Source of the DNA: UBA7396 sp047637875
GTDB taxonomy: Bacteria > Patescibacteriota > Gracilibacteria > BD1-5 > UBA6164
Direction: 5' to 3'
NCBI GenBank assembly: GCA_047637875.1
Contig: JBLJBH010000030.1
Span: 1 to 40,628, forward strand
DNA: 40,628 bases
The notes under the pieces were generated by a model. It ran no database searches and was not told the origin of the DNA. It was given only the letters and a program-made list of their open reading frames with translations. Made by a program: the position numbers and the translations under genes. Shown here in pieces: positions 1-10,704 of this stretch (its first letter is position 1; the number at the start of each line of letters is the position of its first letter).

Positions 1-26
1 AAAAGTAGATTATCTACTTTTTTATT
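1..26. terminator. Hairpin terminator at the window edge
   Basis: A perfect 9-bp inverted repeat (AAAGTAGAT / ATCTACTTT, about 2-20) is followed by a T-rich run on the plus strand. It lies about 37 bases past the stop of the giant minus-strand gene and could also end a plus-strand gene outside the window. Confidence 0.55.
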
Positions 27-56
27 TCGACTCTACTTTTCAGGGGGCAGTTCATC

Positions 57-3000
57 TTAGAGCTTTTTTATCTTTTTTAATACTGGTCTTAATAAAATAA
101 CTTGTTTATTGTATTTATTTTTTGATATTTGATTTTTGTTATCTTTATCAAAATTATATTTTGCTTGTAAAAATTCATTTAATCTATTTATATATTTTTG
201 TTTATCTGAATTTGAAATTTTCTTATTATTCATTATCCGTATTGAAAGTTTTTTTGTTTTATCACTCAATTTATATCAAGAAACTTCAGTGATAGAAAAA
301 TTTCAAATTTTTGTATTTTTTAATTTTACTTTATCATTTTGAGATTTATTCATTCTTTCTTGTAAAAGTTGTTTTTTTAAATCCTGAACATATTCTTTAT
401 CTATAACTTTTTTTGTAGTTTGAGTATTTTTTGTTTTATCCTCAGAGAAATTATCAAAATCACATTTTCAATCATAATAACTTTTTGAAAAATCTCAATT
501 TGGACAATAATCTTTCATTATTCAACTAGATCATCATCCTCATCATCCAGAATTTTTTATTACTTGAGTTGATCATCAATTATTATTAGTATTTCATCAA
601 TTATTATTGTTATTATTTCCTGAGTTATTACCATTTCATCAATTTTGAGGTGGATTAACTGGTGTTGTAGTAATATTTTTAGTATTATATAAAGCAAAAT
701 AACTAAAATGATTTGTATTAAAACTTAAATTATTTCAATTTTGAATTACATTATTAACTTCAATCCAATTAATTCAATCTTCACTAGTTATAACTTTATA
801 AGTTCAAGTTGAAGATAAAATTGGTAGAGAAATTTTTACATTTTGATTTAATTTCATTCAAACTCATAAAACATCACTTCAAACTTTTAATATATTTTCA
901 ATATGAAGATTTTTTAAACTACTTCAACTAAAAACAGCATTTTTAGTAATAAATTCTTGTTTTTTTATAAATTTTGGAGTCACAAAACCTCAATTCCAAA
1001 CTCAAGAATGAGTCAATGTATCAATAAAAGTTTCTCCAGTTCAGAAAGTTAAAACTATTGAGTCGTTAAAACTTACATCTTTTAAACTTCAACTAAATAT
1101 AATTCCAGTACTTGTAGCTCAAGAAAAAACTATTTCTTCAACTGGGTTATTGTATAAAACTAATTTATCAATTGTTTTATTTCAAGAAACTGAAGTATTG
1201 TTATACTTTGCAAAAAAACTATCTGAATTTAGAGGAATTACATTATTTGATGAATTAGCTTCGTATTTAGTTGGAGTTATAAAACTTCAAGTCGAAATAT
1301 AAGTATCATACTGATTATCAACTACTTCAAGTCTATAAAAATAATTTCTTTGACGAGGTAGATTTAAATTTATTTTAAATGAAGAATCTTTTTGAAAAGT
1401 ATAATTATCCATTTGCCATTTAGAAAATTGTCTTAAATTATTTATATCTTCTCAATAATAAAATTTCAAATATGAACCATCTTTAAATCTAAAATTTGTA
1501 TCATCAAAAGTAAATTTTAAATCAAGATTTACATAATTATTATAACTATTTCTGTACTCATTTCTTTTTAATACTGGATTTGGTGTTTCAGTATTTAAAT
1601 CATCTTCTAAATTATAATCTTTTAAAAAATATGAATTTACATCAACATTATAAAGACTTTTTAATATTTTTGAGTAAATAGATCTATAATCAACTCAAAC
1701 TCATAACCAATCATTATATTCTTTTTGTAAGTCAATTTTTCAAACAACTTTTTGTGGAATACTAGTTTTTAAAGCATTATTAGTTGAAAGTATAAAATAA
1801 CCTCATCATTGACCATGATCAGTTCAAACAGTTCAATTTGCTTTTAAGGTTCTTCAAAATTCAGAATACACAACTATAGTAACATCTTTATTTTGAGCTT
1901 TCATTTGAGAGAAGAAATTTGTTATTTCTAAAGCTAAATCTCTTGTTCTATCATTTAAATTATAACTTCAAGATTTTAGTTGATCTCAGTGAGTATCATA
2001 TCAACCTCATCAAGGAATATAGTAAGTTATTCAAAGTCAATTTTCTATCAATCATTTTGTAAAATTTAATCTTGAATTTAAACTAGATCAAACTGATGAT
2101 TGTCATGTATTTCAAACAGTATCTAAAGTAATTGAATTTGTAAAATTACTTGTTGTTTTTTCAGGATATTGTCTAGAATTTAAAATTCTTTTAATAGTCA
2201 AAATTTGATAATCTTTTTCTGCCTGAGTAGTTCCAGAGATATTATTTTTGTATAATATAGATCATCACCCTATATTTATATATTTTCAATTTGTATAAAT
2301 AGGTGGTTTATTTGTTCATAAAACTATGTGATTTAAAGGGTTTGTTTCATTTTTTATAAGTTCTCAAATAAGACCTGGAGTTCAAACAGTTTGTAAAGCT
2401 TTCTGACTAGATACTTGAATAGCTGCAGTATCGTGTCATCTTGAATGATTTGGAGTTCAAACTCTATTTACAATTCTAAGTTCTCAACTATCAAAATAAG
2501 GTTTAAAACTTTCAAGATTTTTATTTAAATAAACTTCTCATAAATCTATAAGATTTTCAGAATTTATAGCTAAATTTCATCTAATTTGATTATAATAATC
2601 AAATCAAGTTTTTGGAATAATTCAATTTATCCAATCATATCAACCATATAATTCTATCATTATAAGTTTTTTGTTTTCATCATTTATTTGAGTAGTTCAA
2701 GAATTTTCTAAGGAAGTTGGTAAATCATATCAGCTTACCATCATAAATTCTGGTTGAATTAACATCATAGAAATAACTGCTTTTATGTATTTATTTCTAT
2801 AAGTTGTATTATTTGGTAAAAATAATCTATCTTTTCAAGTTTGATCTTTTAATAAAAAAGTTTTAATTTCTGTTTTTACTTCTTCAGGGAGTCTTTTTCA
2901 TAAATATAAATAATCTTCAAAATCTCTTATCATCTCATCAATAGTAATATCTCTTTCAAAAACAAATCAAGGTTCTACATTATAAGAAAAATTTTGAATA

Positions 3001-5123
3001 GAATAAACTCAAGTTCCATATAAAAAACTTCAAGAACTCATAATTAAATTTCAAGTTTCTGAGTTAAAATTACCTTCTAGGTTTATTTTTCAAGAAGATG
3101 TTTGAATATAAAAATCTGGAAGAACTATTTTTCAAGTTGAAAAAGTTATAGTATTTGGACTTAAAATATCTGCATTTACTTTTGGTAAGAAAAAATCTCT
3201 AAAATTAAAAGCATTTAAATTTAATAAATCTTTATTTTCTTTTAGTTCTTGTATAGTTTTTTCTTCTACTTTAATTTCCTCTTCAATAGGTTGAGTTAAA
3301 TCTATTTCTACTTCTAATATTTCTCAAGAGTTATCTTCTGTATCATTTTGTTCTAATATTTCTGGTTTTTGATTTTCAGTTTCTGGGTTTAAAATATTTT
3401 CTTCTTTTTGTTCTAATATTTCTCAAGAATTATTTTCTGTATCATTTTGTTCTAAAATTTCTTTATCTAAAGAAATAACATCTTCTATAAATTCTATATC
3501 AGAATCAATAGTATTTTCACCTAAAGATTCAATTAAATTATTTGATTTTTCATCACTAAAGCTAGATATTTCAGCAACTGCTGGAAAAATATTTTCTTTT
3601 AATACTATTGTAATATTTGATAAATCTATACTTCAAGAATAATTATTTAAATTACTAGTTTTTAGATCTATTGTTCAAGTATTTGTATATCTAGAAATTG
3701 GAACTAAATCAGCTAAATCATAACTTCAAGCTGAAGAAGTAAAAGCTATTTTTGAACTATATGTAACCCAATTATTATGAAAATATGCATTCATAAAATT
3801 TGAATTATTATCAAATCAATCTCTACCAAAAATAGATCTAGGATTATATGGAACCCAATCAAAATTTGTTAAAAGTGTTGTATCTCTAATCAAAGGATCA
3901 ATATCTAATTTAGGATTTTTATAATGTAATAATTTTAAAGTTCAAATTGTTAATTCAATTGGAGTTTTATATCTCAATTCATTCATAGATTTATCGCTAT
4001 ACATCATATCACTAGATAAAAGCCATTTAACAGTTGGAAAAATTTCAAAATTATTTTGTAATAATTGATTTGCTAAACTTTCAATTTCTGATTGTGTAGG
4101 TTTATTAAAAGTATAATATTTTAACAATCTCCAAGATAAAAAGTAAGCAATTTCAGCTTCTCTTTTTGAAAAAATATAATCTAAAATATTATCTCAAAGT
4201 CAGTTATTTCATCAAATAGGCTCAATAATTAAATTATTATTTATTGTTCAACTTGCTGAGTTATAAAATGGAAAACTATCTCAAGTTTTTAAATCTCAAG
4301 ATAAAAATGCAATAGCATTTGAGTTATTATGATTTGATAAATCAAAATAAACTTTTTTGTCAACTCAAGCTCTAAATCAAGTTAAAATTTTAGCTAAATA
4401 AGCAACATCTTCTTCTGTATAATTTCTTATAGCATTTGGAGTTTCAGCATCTTCCCGAGGTTTATATTCTAACATCAAAAAAAGTTGCATAAGTTCTCTA
4501 GCATAGTTTTCATTTGGATAATCTTTATTTGGTTGATTTAATAAATCCAAATATTTTCACATAGCAAAACTATTTTCAGGATTTTGAGTATCAAAAAGTA
4601 CTCTTTTTACCATTTTTTTATAATTTCAAAGAGTTTCTTCATATAATATTTTAAAATGATTTTCTACATCTGGAAAATTTATATTATCTGAGTTTGTTCA
4701 ATTTCTATCAACAGGGAAAATATCCTCAAAAAGTCAAAATAATTTAGCTTTTGCCTCATATGGATCTTTATAGTATTTATATACATAAACTTGTCTGTTT
4801 TGATTTGTATCACTTATATTAAAACTTGGTCATTTGAAAGTTTCTAAATCAGCTAAAAAAGCTGATCTATCAGGTCAATTAACACTAGGGAAAAGTATAT
4901 TAACTGCATTTTGCGCACTTCAAGCGTCATAAAGAGTTTTTATAATATCTGGATTTGGTCAAATTAAAACTCTTGATGCCAAATGCTTAGCTTTTTGTAA
5001 AGTCCAAGGATTTGCAAGTCAATTTGTTTCTATAGCATTTAATGTGGGAAAGAAAAAATTTGAAAATATTGAAATTATAATCAAAGCTGATAAAAATTTT
5101 TTAAACAAAACTATCCTTTTCAT
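57..5123 (-). CDS. Giant secreted DUF1800-DUF1501 fusion protein (1688 aa)
   Basis: One frame when TGA is glycine, with a TAA stop. The N-terminus is a clear signal peptide (basic MKR, hydrophobic core, cleavage likely after LNA near residue 30). Residues roughly 35-450 match DUF1800, with a YARELMQLF motif near 208 followed by a YTEEDVAYLAKILTGF motif. An acidic repeat linker follows (about 540-620). Residues roughly 750-1170 match DUF1501: a GGGYDTHGDQ motif near 1040, SEFGRT near 1086 and GTDHGQGG near 1100. The C-terminal third holds beta-rich, fibronectin-like sequence, an Asn/Gly-rich linker with a six-glycine run, and a lysine-rich end. DUF1800 and DUF1501 proteins are usually separate neighbouring genes. 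DUF1501 belongs to the alkaline phosphatase/sulfatase-like fold, but function is unproven for both. I infer an exported or surface-attached protein. No LPXTG-like motif is seen. Confidence 0.85.
3312..3459 (-). repeat. Two-copy direct repeat encoding an acidic linker
   Basis: Two near-identical copies of about 49 bases (3312-3360 and 3411-3459) encode the peptide ILEQNDTE(D/N)NSGEILE in the linker between the DUF1800 and DUF1501 halves. This looks like an internal tandem duplication in a flexible linker. Confidence 0.7.
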
Positions 5124-5184
5124 AATATAATAATTATAAATTTAAAAATATTTTTGTTTTTGTTTTTTTATTTTAGAAGAAATA

Positions 5185-5212
5185 TTTATAATTATTTTTC
5201 TAAAATTGTCAA
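5185..5212 (-). promoter_or_regulatory. Promoter of the DUF1800-DUF1501 gene
   Basis: On the minus strand, TTGACA (5212-5207) is followed after 16 bases by TATAAA (5190-5185), about 60 bases upstream of the ATG. No Shine-Dalgarno sequence lies between promoter and start. Confidence 0.5.
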
Positions 5213-5274
5213 AGTTATTTTTTAAGATTTTAATGGGTAAAATTTATTATATCTTTTTTAAAGAAATTGCAAAA

Positions 5275-5302
5275 AAATAAACTAGATTTTTCTAGTTTAT
5301 TT
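5275..5302 (-). terminator. Terminator overlapping the stop codon of the pilin-like gene
   Basis: A perfect 12-bp stem (AAATAAACTAGA / TCTAGTTTATTT) with a 4-base loop. The TAA stop at 5297-5299 lies inside the stem. Confidence 0.7.
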
Positions 5303-7123
5303 AATCATTACAAAAGTTCAAAATTCTGTTCAATTTACTATCCGATCAGAAGAAGTACATTTTTTAGTTCATAAATTATCTGAATTAGCAGAAGGTCTTT
5401 GTCAAGGCCAAGCTGAATTACTAGATCAAGCCACAGAAGTCGTAAAAGGATTTCAATTCCGACAAAAAAATCACCATGATATTCTTTGATCTGAAGATCA
5501 ACATCTAGAACCGGTCCGAGCAGTACAATTATCTAAAGAAACTTGAGCTGCATAATTTCAATTATAGTAAGATTGGTATGTCGAATTATAAGATAATTTC
5601 TGAAAATTTCATTCTGCATACTTGATTGCAATATTTGTAAAAGTAAGCTTATTGATAAAAATTCTTTTCCAAGACCATGATTTAGAAATATCATATCAGG
5701 TATCTTCTACATCATAATTAGACTGATTAATTGTTGTACTAACTATAATAGTCCACCCCCCACCATCAGTAGTCATATCGCAATAAACTTTAAAAGCATC
5801 ACTTGTATCTGGTTTTATAAAATAAACTCAATCTACAAATTTATTTGTTCATGAACTATACGGACTATTTGTATGAGTAACTTTAAAGTTTGGTATTGTA
5901 CTTACTAGTAAATCATTACAACTCTTTGGATATGTAGTAGTTCAAGTTGTGTTTTTAAACACATATCCATTTGTTGCATCTCAACTCCATTGAGTTTCAC
6001 AACTTGTTCAATTATTGTTATAATATCAACTATTACAATTAGTTATCTCAAAACTTTCACTTCATTCTAATTGAAAATTTCAGTTATTACATATAAAATT
6101 TTGTGATAATATTTTTGTTCAGTTTGTAAATGTTGTATCTGTTTTTGTTGGTGTTGGATTTGTTTTTGTATTATGATTTGTCTGTGGTATAGAATAATTG
6201 TTTATTGTAGTAGCTTCACAATTATTTGGTGTTCATACTACACATGGTAACACATATGGATAATCTTGTTTAGTTTCTATTTCATTTTTCCATTCTCAAT
6301 TATCACATCTAAATTCTACTCATTCACTACATGTTCATAAGTATGGCACACTTTCTTCTTTATAAAATACTTTCGTTCCATTATGTGGAGTTGTTTCACA
6401 ACTCTTTGGTTGTTGTTTTACTTGTGTTGTTTTTTGATTTTCTACTATTGTTGTTATTAAGTTTGTTCAGCTACTTGTATAACTTCCACTTTGCGTATCA
6501 TTTGAAAAGTAGACTTTAAATGGTTTTATTTGGTTTGTTGTATCTGTTAAATCTAAAGTTCATGTTCAATATGTTTCTTTTGTTATTGCTTGATTTGTTT
6601 CATCTTCTAGTAGTATTCATACTTTATTTCAGATAGTATAAAAATATCTATTTGTGTAATCTATATTATTTATATCTGTTGCGTATGTTTTTGTGATTTG
6701 TGGAAGATATGTGATTAGTTTATTTTCTTCTAGGTATGTTCATAGTTGATATTTCTTTCCATTTCAGGTTATTGAATATATATAGTTTGTTTTATCTTTT
6801 GGATCAAGTGCTTCTTTATTTAATTTTATTTTTTGTACTACTTCATTTCATACTATTCATTGTTTTGATAGTAATATATTTCAGGTTCATAGTATTTCTA
6901 CTAGTTCATCTGGGTCTGGATAATTATTATTTCTTATAGTATATAATGATAATCAAGATTCTATATTTTTTAATGTTGTTATTCTATTTCAGTCTCTTGA
7001 ATCTTTAGTAAAGTTTTGGAATCATACAAATGCTATTGTTGATAGTATTGCTAAAATCGTTATTACTATGATTAATTCTACTAATGTAAAGGCTTTCTTT
7101 CTTTTTATTTGATGTTTATTCAT
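5297..7123 (-). CDS. Pilin-like protein with a fibrinogen-like C-terminal domain (608 aa)
   Basis: The start MNKHQIKRKKAFTLVELI is a type III prepilin leader: a basic stretch, a cleavage site before FTLVEL and a hydrophobic helix (about residues 11-33). Here Ala rather than Gly precedes the Phe. The middle is Thr/Asn/Cys-rich. The C-terminus has KSCNDLL near 396, then DGVYFIKP and VYCDMTTDGGGW near 456, the signature of fibrinogen-like and FReD-type domains, and ends with Cys-containing segments including GFFCRNG near 552. FReD domains bind sugars or acetylated groups in animals. A role in adhesion is my inference. It is a paralogue of the partial gene at 39314-40628: the pilin-proximal halves are similar and the C-termini differ. 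Glycines are mixed TGA and GGN. The start is the only ATG preceding the leader motif. Confidence 0.85.
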
Positions 7124-7138
7124 ATGATTTTAAAATAA

Positions 7139-7169
7139 AAAATAAAGTTGTTAAAAACAACTTTATTTT
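7139..7169 (-). terminator. Terminator after the ABC ATPase gene
   Basis: A 14-bp perfect stem (AAAATAAAGTTGTT / AACAACTTTATTTT) with a 3-base loop, located 27 bases past the ABC gene stop and flanked by A/T runs on both sides. Confidence 0.7.
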
Positions 7170-7192
7170 AGTATATATTATATGTTTTGCAA
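7165..7192 (-). promoter_or_regulatory. Possible promoter of the pilin-like gene, overlapping the terminator
   Basis: Minus strand TTGCAA (7192-7187), 16-base spacer, TAAAAT (7170-7165). The -10 box lies in the distal arm of the upstream terminator hairpin, so a transcript starting here would not form that hairpin. Spacing is good, but the base composition makes chance matches easy. Confidence 0.35.
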
Positions 7193-7195
7193 GTT

Positions 7196-7927
7196 TTATT
7201 CTTGTGTTTCTTTATTACTTTTTTCAATTTCTTCCATAAAAAAATCTTCTAAAGATTTTTTTAATTCTGATACTTTTTTATTTTGAACAATTATATTTCA
7301 TCTATTAATTATACTAAATTTATCACAAATACTTTCTACGTCAGCTAAAATATGAGTATTAAAAAATATTGTAGTTCACTCTTTTTTAAGTTCAATTATT
7401 AAATCTTTTATCATTTTTCTTCAAATTGGATCAAGACCACTCATCGGTTCATCCAAAAAAAGTATTTTTGGATTATTTATAATTGATTGAGCAAGTCCAA
7501 CTCTTTGAAGCATTCATTTTGAATATTCTGCCAAATATTTATCTCCAGCATTTTCAAGTCAAACTTTTTGTAAAAGTTCCCCTACTTTTTTTTCAAGTTC
7601 TTCTCAGCTTAATCAGAAAAATTTTCAATTAAATCTTAAAAATTCTTTTCAAGTTAAATATTTATACAAATAAGTATTTTCTGGCATAAATCCGATTTTT
7701 GATTTTGTTTTAGTTGACAAATTTTTATCTCCAAGTATTTCAATCTTTCAACTTTCAGGAGTGATAAGTCCCATAATACATTTCATCGTTGTAGTTTTTC
7801 CGGCTCCGTTTGGACCTAAAAAACCATAAATCTCTCACTCCAAAACTTCAAAACTTACTTTATGTAAAACTTCTACTCAAGATAATTCTTTTACAATTTC
7901 ATGAACTTCTAAAATCTTTTTTGCCAT
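7196..7927 (-). CDS. ABC transporter ATP-binding protein (243 aa)
   Basis: Complete nucleotide-binding domain: Walker A GPNGAGKTT near residue 39, a signature-like YSKGMLQRVGLAQS near 137, Walker B ILFLDEPMSGLDP near 158 and an H-loop FFNTHIL. The length is typical of a single-domain ATPase of the drug/antibiotic or Gld-type export class. The partner membrane protein is not adjacent: the next gene downstream is the pilin-like gene and upstream lies rnpB on the other strand. The substrate cannot be told. In this family the ATPase pairs with a separate permease, so the permease must be elsewhere. Start: ATG with the AT-only leader typical of this genome. Confidence 0.9.
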
Positions 7928-8019
7928 AATTTTATATTTTAAAAAATAATTTTTGTCTGATTTTATAATTTTTTTTAAAAAATACAAGATTTTAAATTTT
8001 GTTTTTAGTCTTTTTTCTA

Positions 8020-8025
8020 TATAAT
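8020..8025 (+). promoter_or_regulatory. -10 box of the RNase P RNA gene
   Basis: TATAAT lies about 8 bases before the first paired base of the RNase P RNA. The -35 is poor (a TTGTTT about 15 bases upstream). Confidence 0.55.
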
Positions 8026-8030
8026 ACTGA

Positions 8031-8457
8031 CTGATTTTAGTAAGAGCAAACATCTACGCTTTATTTTAAGTAAAGTGAGGAAAGTCTGGACTCCACGAGG
8101 AAATTACAAAAGCTAACAGCTTTGGTTTGAAGAAATAATTCATAAACTTCAAATACCACGAGTGCCACAGAGACAATACTAGGGAGTAATCCTGAAAGGT
8201 GAAAAGTCAGAATATGTATTTAAAACTAATTTTACAATTTTTTGTAAGTAAGATTTAAATGCTAATTTTGAAGTTATATTGCAAAATATAATACTTGGTA
8301 AACTGTGTATGGAGCAATGGGAATGGTATTTTTTGTTATTTATTCCTCTATTGGTAACAAAAAATATACTCAGCTTGAGGTTTGGAGTGATCCAAATCCT
8401 AGATAGATTGATGTTTAGATACAAAATCCGGCTTATTACTCTTACTAAAATTTTTTT
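8031..8457 (+). ncRNA. rnpB: RNase P RNA (bacterial type)
   Basis: The catalytic RNA that trims the 5' ends of tRNA precursors. Conserved landmarks in order: GAGGAAAGTCTGGACTCC (5' half of P4 and the adjoining core) near 8076, ACAGAGACAA near 8167, GAAAGGTGAAAAG near 8194, a GGAGCAA-like segment near 8311, AGATAGATTGATG (3' half of P4) near 8401, and ACAAAATCCGGCTTA near 8421. The ends pair perfectly as P1: ATTTTAGTAAGAG at 8034-8046 with CTCTTACTAAAAT at 8439-8451. Seven T's directly after P1 suggest that it doubles as the terminator. Short reading frames across this segment are not genes. Confidence 0.93.
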
Positions 8458-8477
8458 AATTGTTAAAAAATTAATTA

Positions 8478-9533
8478 ATGAAAATAGTTTTAGCTTGAAT
8501 ACAATGATCTTGAAAATGAACTCAATGAAAAATCCTTGAGAGAAAATACAATTTTAAAATATTTGATACTGGAGCTCATATAAGAGAAATAGCAAGAGAA
8601 GATAGTGAAATTTGAAAAGAAGTAAAAAAATTAATTGATGCTTGAAATCTTGTCCCACTTGATGTACTAGAAAAAGTAGTTAAAAATTTCCTAGAAAATC
8701 AATCTCCCGATGTAAACATAATTTTTGATGGTGTTCCAAGAAATTTAGAACAAAAAGAATTTTTTGACAGAGTAGTTTGAGACTTTAAAGTAGTACACTT
8801 AAACCTTCCAAAATCAGAAGCTGAAAATAGAGTTATTTGAAGAAAAATATGTTTTTCTTGTCAATCAACTTACCCAAAAACTTACGAACATAAATTTTGT
8901 GAAAAATGTTCTTGAAAAATATGAGTAAGAGTTGATGATAGTGATGATAAAGCACTGCAAAAAAGAATTGATATATTTGTTAATGAAACTATTCCTGTAA
9001 TAGAAAGTTATAAAAAAGATGAAAAAGTTATTGAAATAGATGCGACAAAAGATATCTCAAGTGTTTCAGAAGAAATAGAAAATGTTTTATGACTTGCATC
9101 TCTAAATAAATATAGAGTGAGAGAATTAGAAGCAAATGAAAAAGATTTAAAAGATTTAAATGAATTATATAAAATATTTTGACCAGGATATGAAGTTTCT
9201 GCAAAAAATGTGTATCTGATGAATAAATCTTCTCGTGATTTTTTACTTTGATATGAGATTGATGGAAAAATAGTTTGAACTTTAAGTTTATCAATTTGTT
9301 TAAATGCTGGAAAAAATCCATATGCTATGCTTGAAAATTTCTGTGTACTTGATAGCCATAGATGAATATGAGTAGGAAGTGCTTTGATTCAAGAAGCAGA
9401 AAATACAGCTCGTATGTTTGATTGTTATAAAATAGTCTTACTTTCAAATAAAAAACATACTGATTTTCATCAAGTTTACACAAAATTTGGTTTTGAAAAT
9501 GAAACTACCTTCTGATTTAAAAAATATTTATAA
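8478..9533 (+). CDS. adk: Adenylate kinase fused to a GNAT acetyltransferase (351 aa)
   Basis: N-terminal half: adenylate kinase (ATP + AMP = 2 ADP). The P-loop GIQGSGKGTQ (residues 7-16) has its glycines mostly written TGA. It is followed by FDTGAHIR, FDGVPRN (AMP site) and a zinc-type LID with Cys125, Cys128, Cys141 and Cys144. A typical Adk ends near 200-215. Here the frame runs on without stop into a GNAT N-acetyltransferase domain (about 210-351), with the acetyl-CoA motif RGIGVGS near 295 and a YTKFGFE end. No stop or restart is seen at the junction. First of a plus-strand run of closely spaced genes; the next gene starts 12 bases later. The substrate of the acetyltransferase is unknown. 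The fusion is the odd feature and a split in assembly is unlikely because the frame is continuous. Confidence 0.88.
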
Positions 9534-9545
9534 TAACTAAAAAAT

Positions 9546-10700
9546 ATGTTTGCATTTGAACTTTGAAGAGAATTTAAATTGAGTATTGCTGAAATATATG
9601 CTGTATTTTCAAGTGGAAATATAGTTTTTTACGATAAAAAGATTTTAATTATTGATTGAATATCTAAAGAAGAAATACTTTCAAAAGCTAAAAAAATATG
9701 ATGAAGTATAAAAATTATGGAAGTTTGCGAAGTATCAAATGATATAGAAAAAACCTTCAAAGAAAAAATGGAAATAGACAAACATGAATGAAAATTTAAC
9801 TATGCTATGAATATTTTTGGAAAATCAGAAATCTGACATAAAGAACTTCTCAAAGTTTCAAAAAAAGTTATCAAAGAATACGGGAAAAATCCTCGTTTTA
9901 TCAATCAGGATTTTAAAAATATTTCATCTGTTGCTATTATAAAAGAAGCACTTATTAAAAAGCAAACGGATTTCAATTTTATTTTTACTCCAAATAAAAT
10001 TTATTTTTGAAAAACTATTTTTGTTCAAGATATTTATGGATATTCAAACAGAGATTATTCAAAAGATAGAGATATGAATGTCGGAATGCTTCCACCAAAA
10101 CTCGCTCAAATGATGATAAATTTGTCTGGATGAAAAGTTATTTATGATCCATTTGTTTGACTTGGAACGGTTTTAATAGAATCCGTTTATATGGAAAATA
10201 AAAAAGTTTTTGGAAGTGATGTAAGCGAAAGAATGGTTGAAACTTCATCTTCAAATCTTGAAAAATTAAAAAATAATTTTAGTTTTGATAAAAAAATTAT
10301 TTTCCAAAATGCAAAATATATCCATGAAATAGATTTTTTAAACGAAGTTGATGCAATAGTAACAGAATGATATTTATGAGAAATTATGACAAAAAATAAT
10401 ATCTCAATGGAAAGAATTGAGAAACAAAGAATAAAACTTTCAGATTTATACGAATGATTTTTTTCAGGACTGGAAAAATTACATTTTAAATGAAATATCG
10501 TAATTTCTTTTCCATTTTGGGATATGAAATGAAAATTTTTGTATTTTGAAGAAATTTATGATATAATCACGAAGTACTGCGAAGTTGAGAAACTGCTTCC
10601 TGAAAATATAGAATTTTGAGAAACAAAATCAGGAAGTTTACTGTATAAAAGAGATTCTCAACTCGTTGGAAGAGAAATATTTTGTTTAAAACTAAAATAA
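9546..10700 (+). CDS. Trm11/THUMP-type RNA guanine-N2 methyltransferase (384 aa)
   Basis: The C-terminal half is a class I SAM-dependent methyltransferase of the UPF0020/Trm11 group: RDYSKDRDMNVGMLPPKLA near 180-198 leads into DPFVGLGTVLIES near 200-215 (SAM motif I). The N-terminal 150 residues resemble the NTD/THUMP region of archaeal Trm-G10 and Trm11 enzymes, which methylate G10 of tRNA. The catalytic motif IV, normally (D/N)PPYG, reads VTEGYLGE here (near 276-283), so the usual Asp-Pro-Pro is missing. The enzyme may be a divergent subfamily or have altered activity. Only 4 bases separate its stop from the next start, indicating co-transcription with the Adk fusion and the following gene. 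Confidence 0.75.
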
Positions 10701-10704
10701 AAAT

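Noticed and set aside
57..5123. Apparent pseudogene with dozens of stops.
   Set aside because: All of the internal stops are TGA and the frame is intact end to end with TGA as glycine.
6331..6939. Plus-strand hydrophobic ORFs of 60-70 aa inside the pilin-like gene.
   Set aside because: They are antisense shadows of Thr/Asn/Cys-rich coding sequence. The same kind of shadow appears at 39712-40431 inside the paralogue.
8179..8539. Short ORFs on both strands over 8.2-8.5 kb.
   Set aside because: They overlap the RNase P RNA, whose conserved core and P1 pairing explain the segment.
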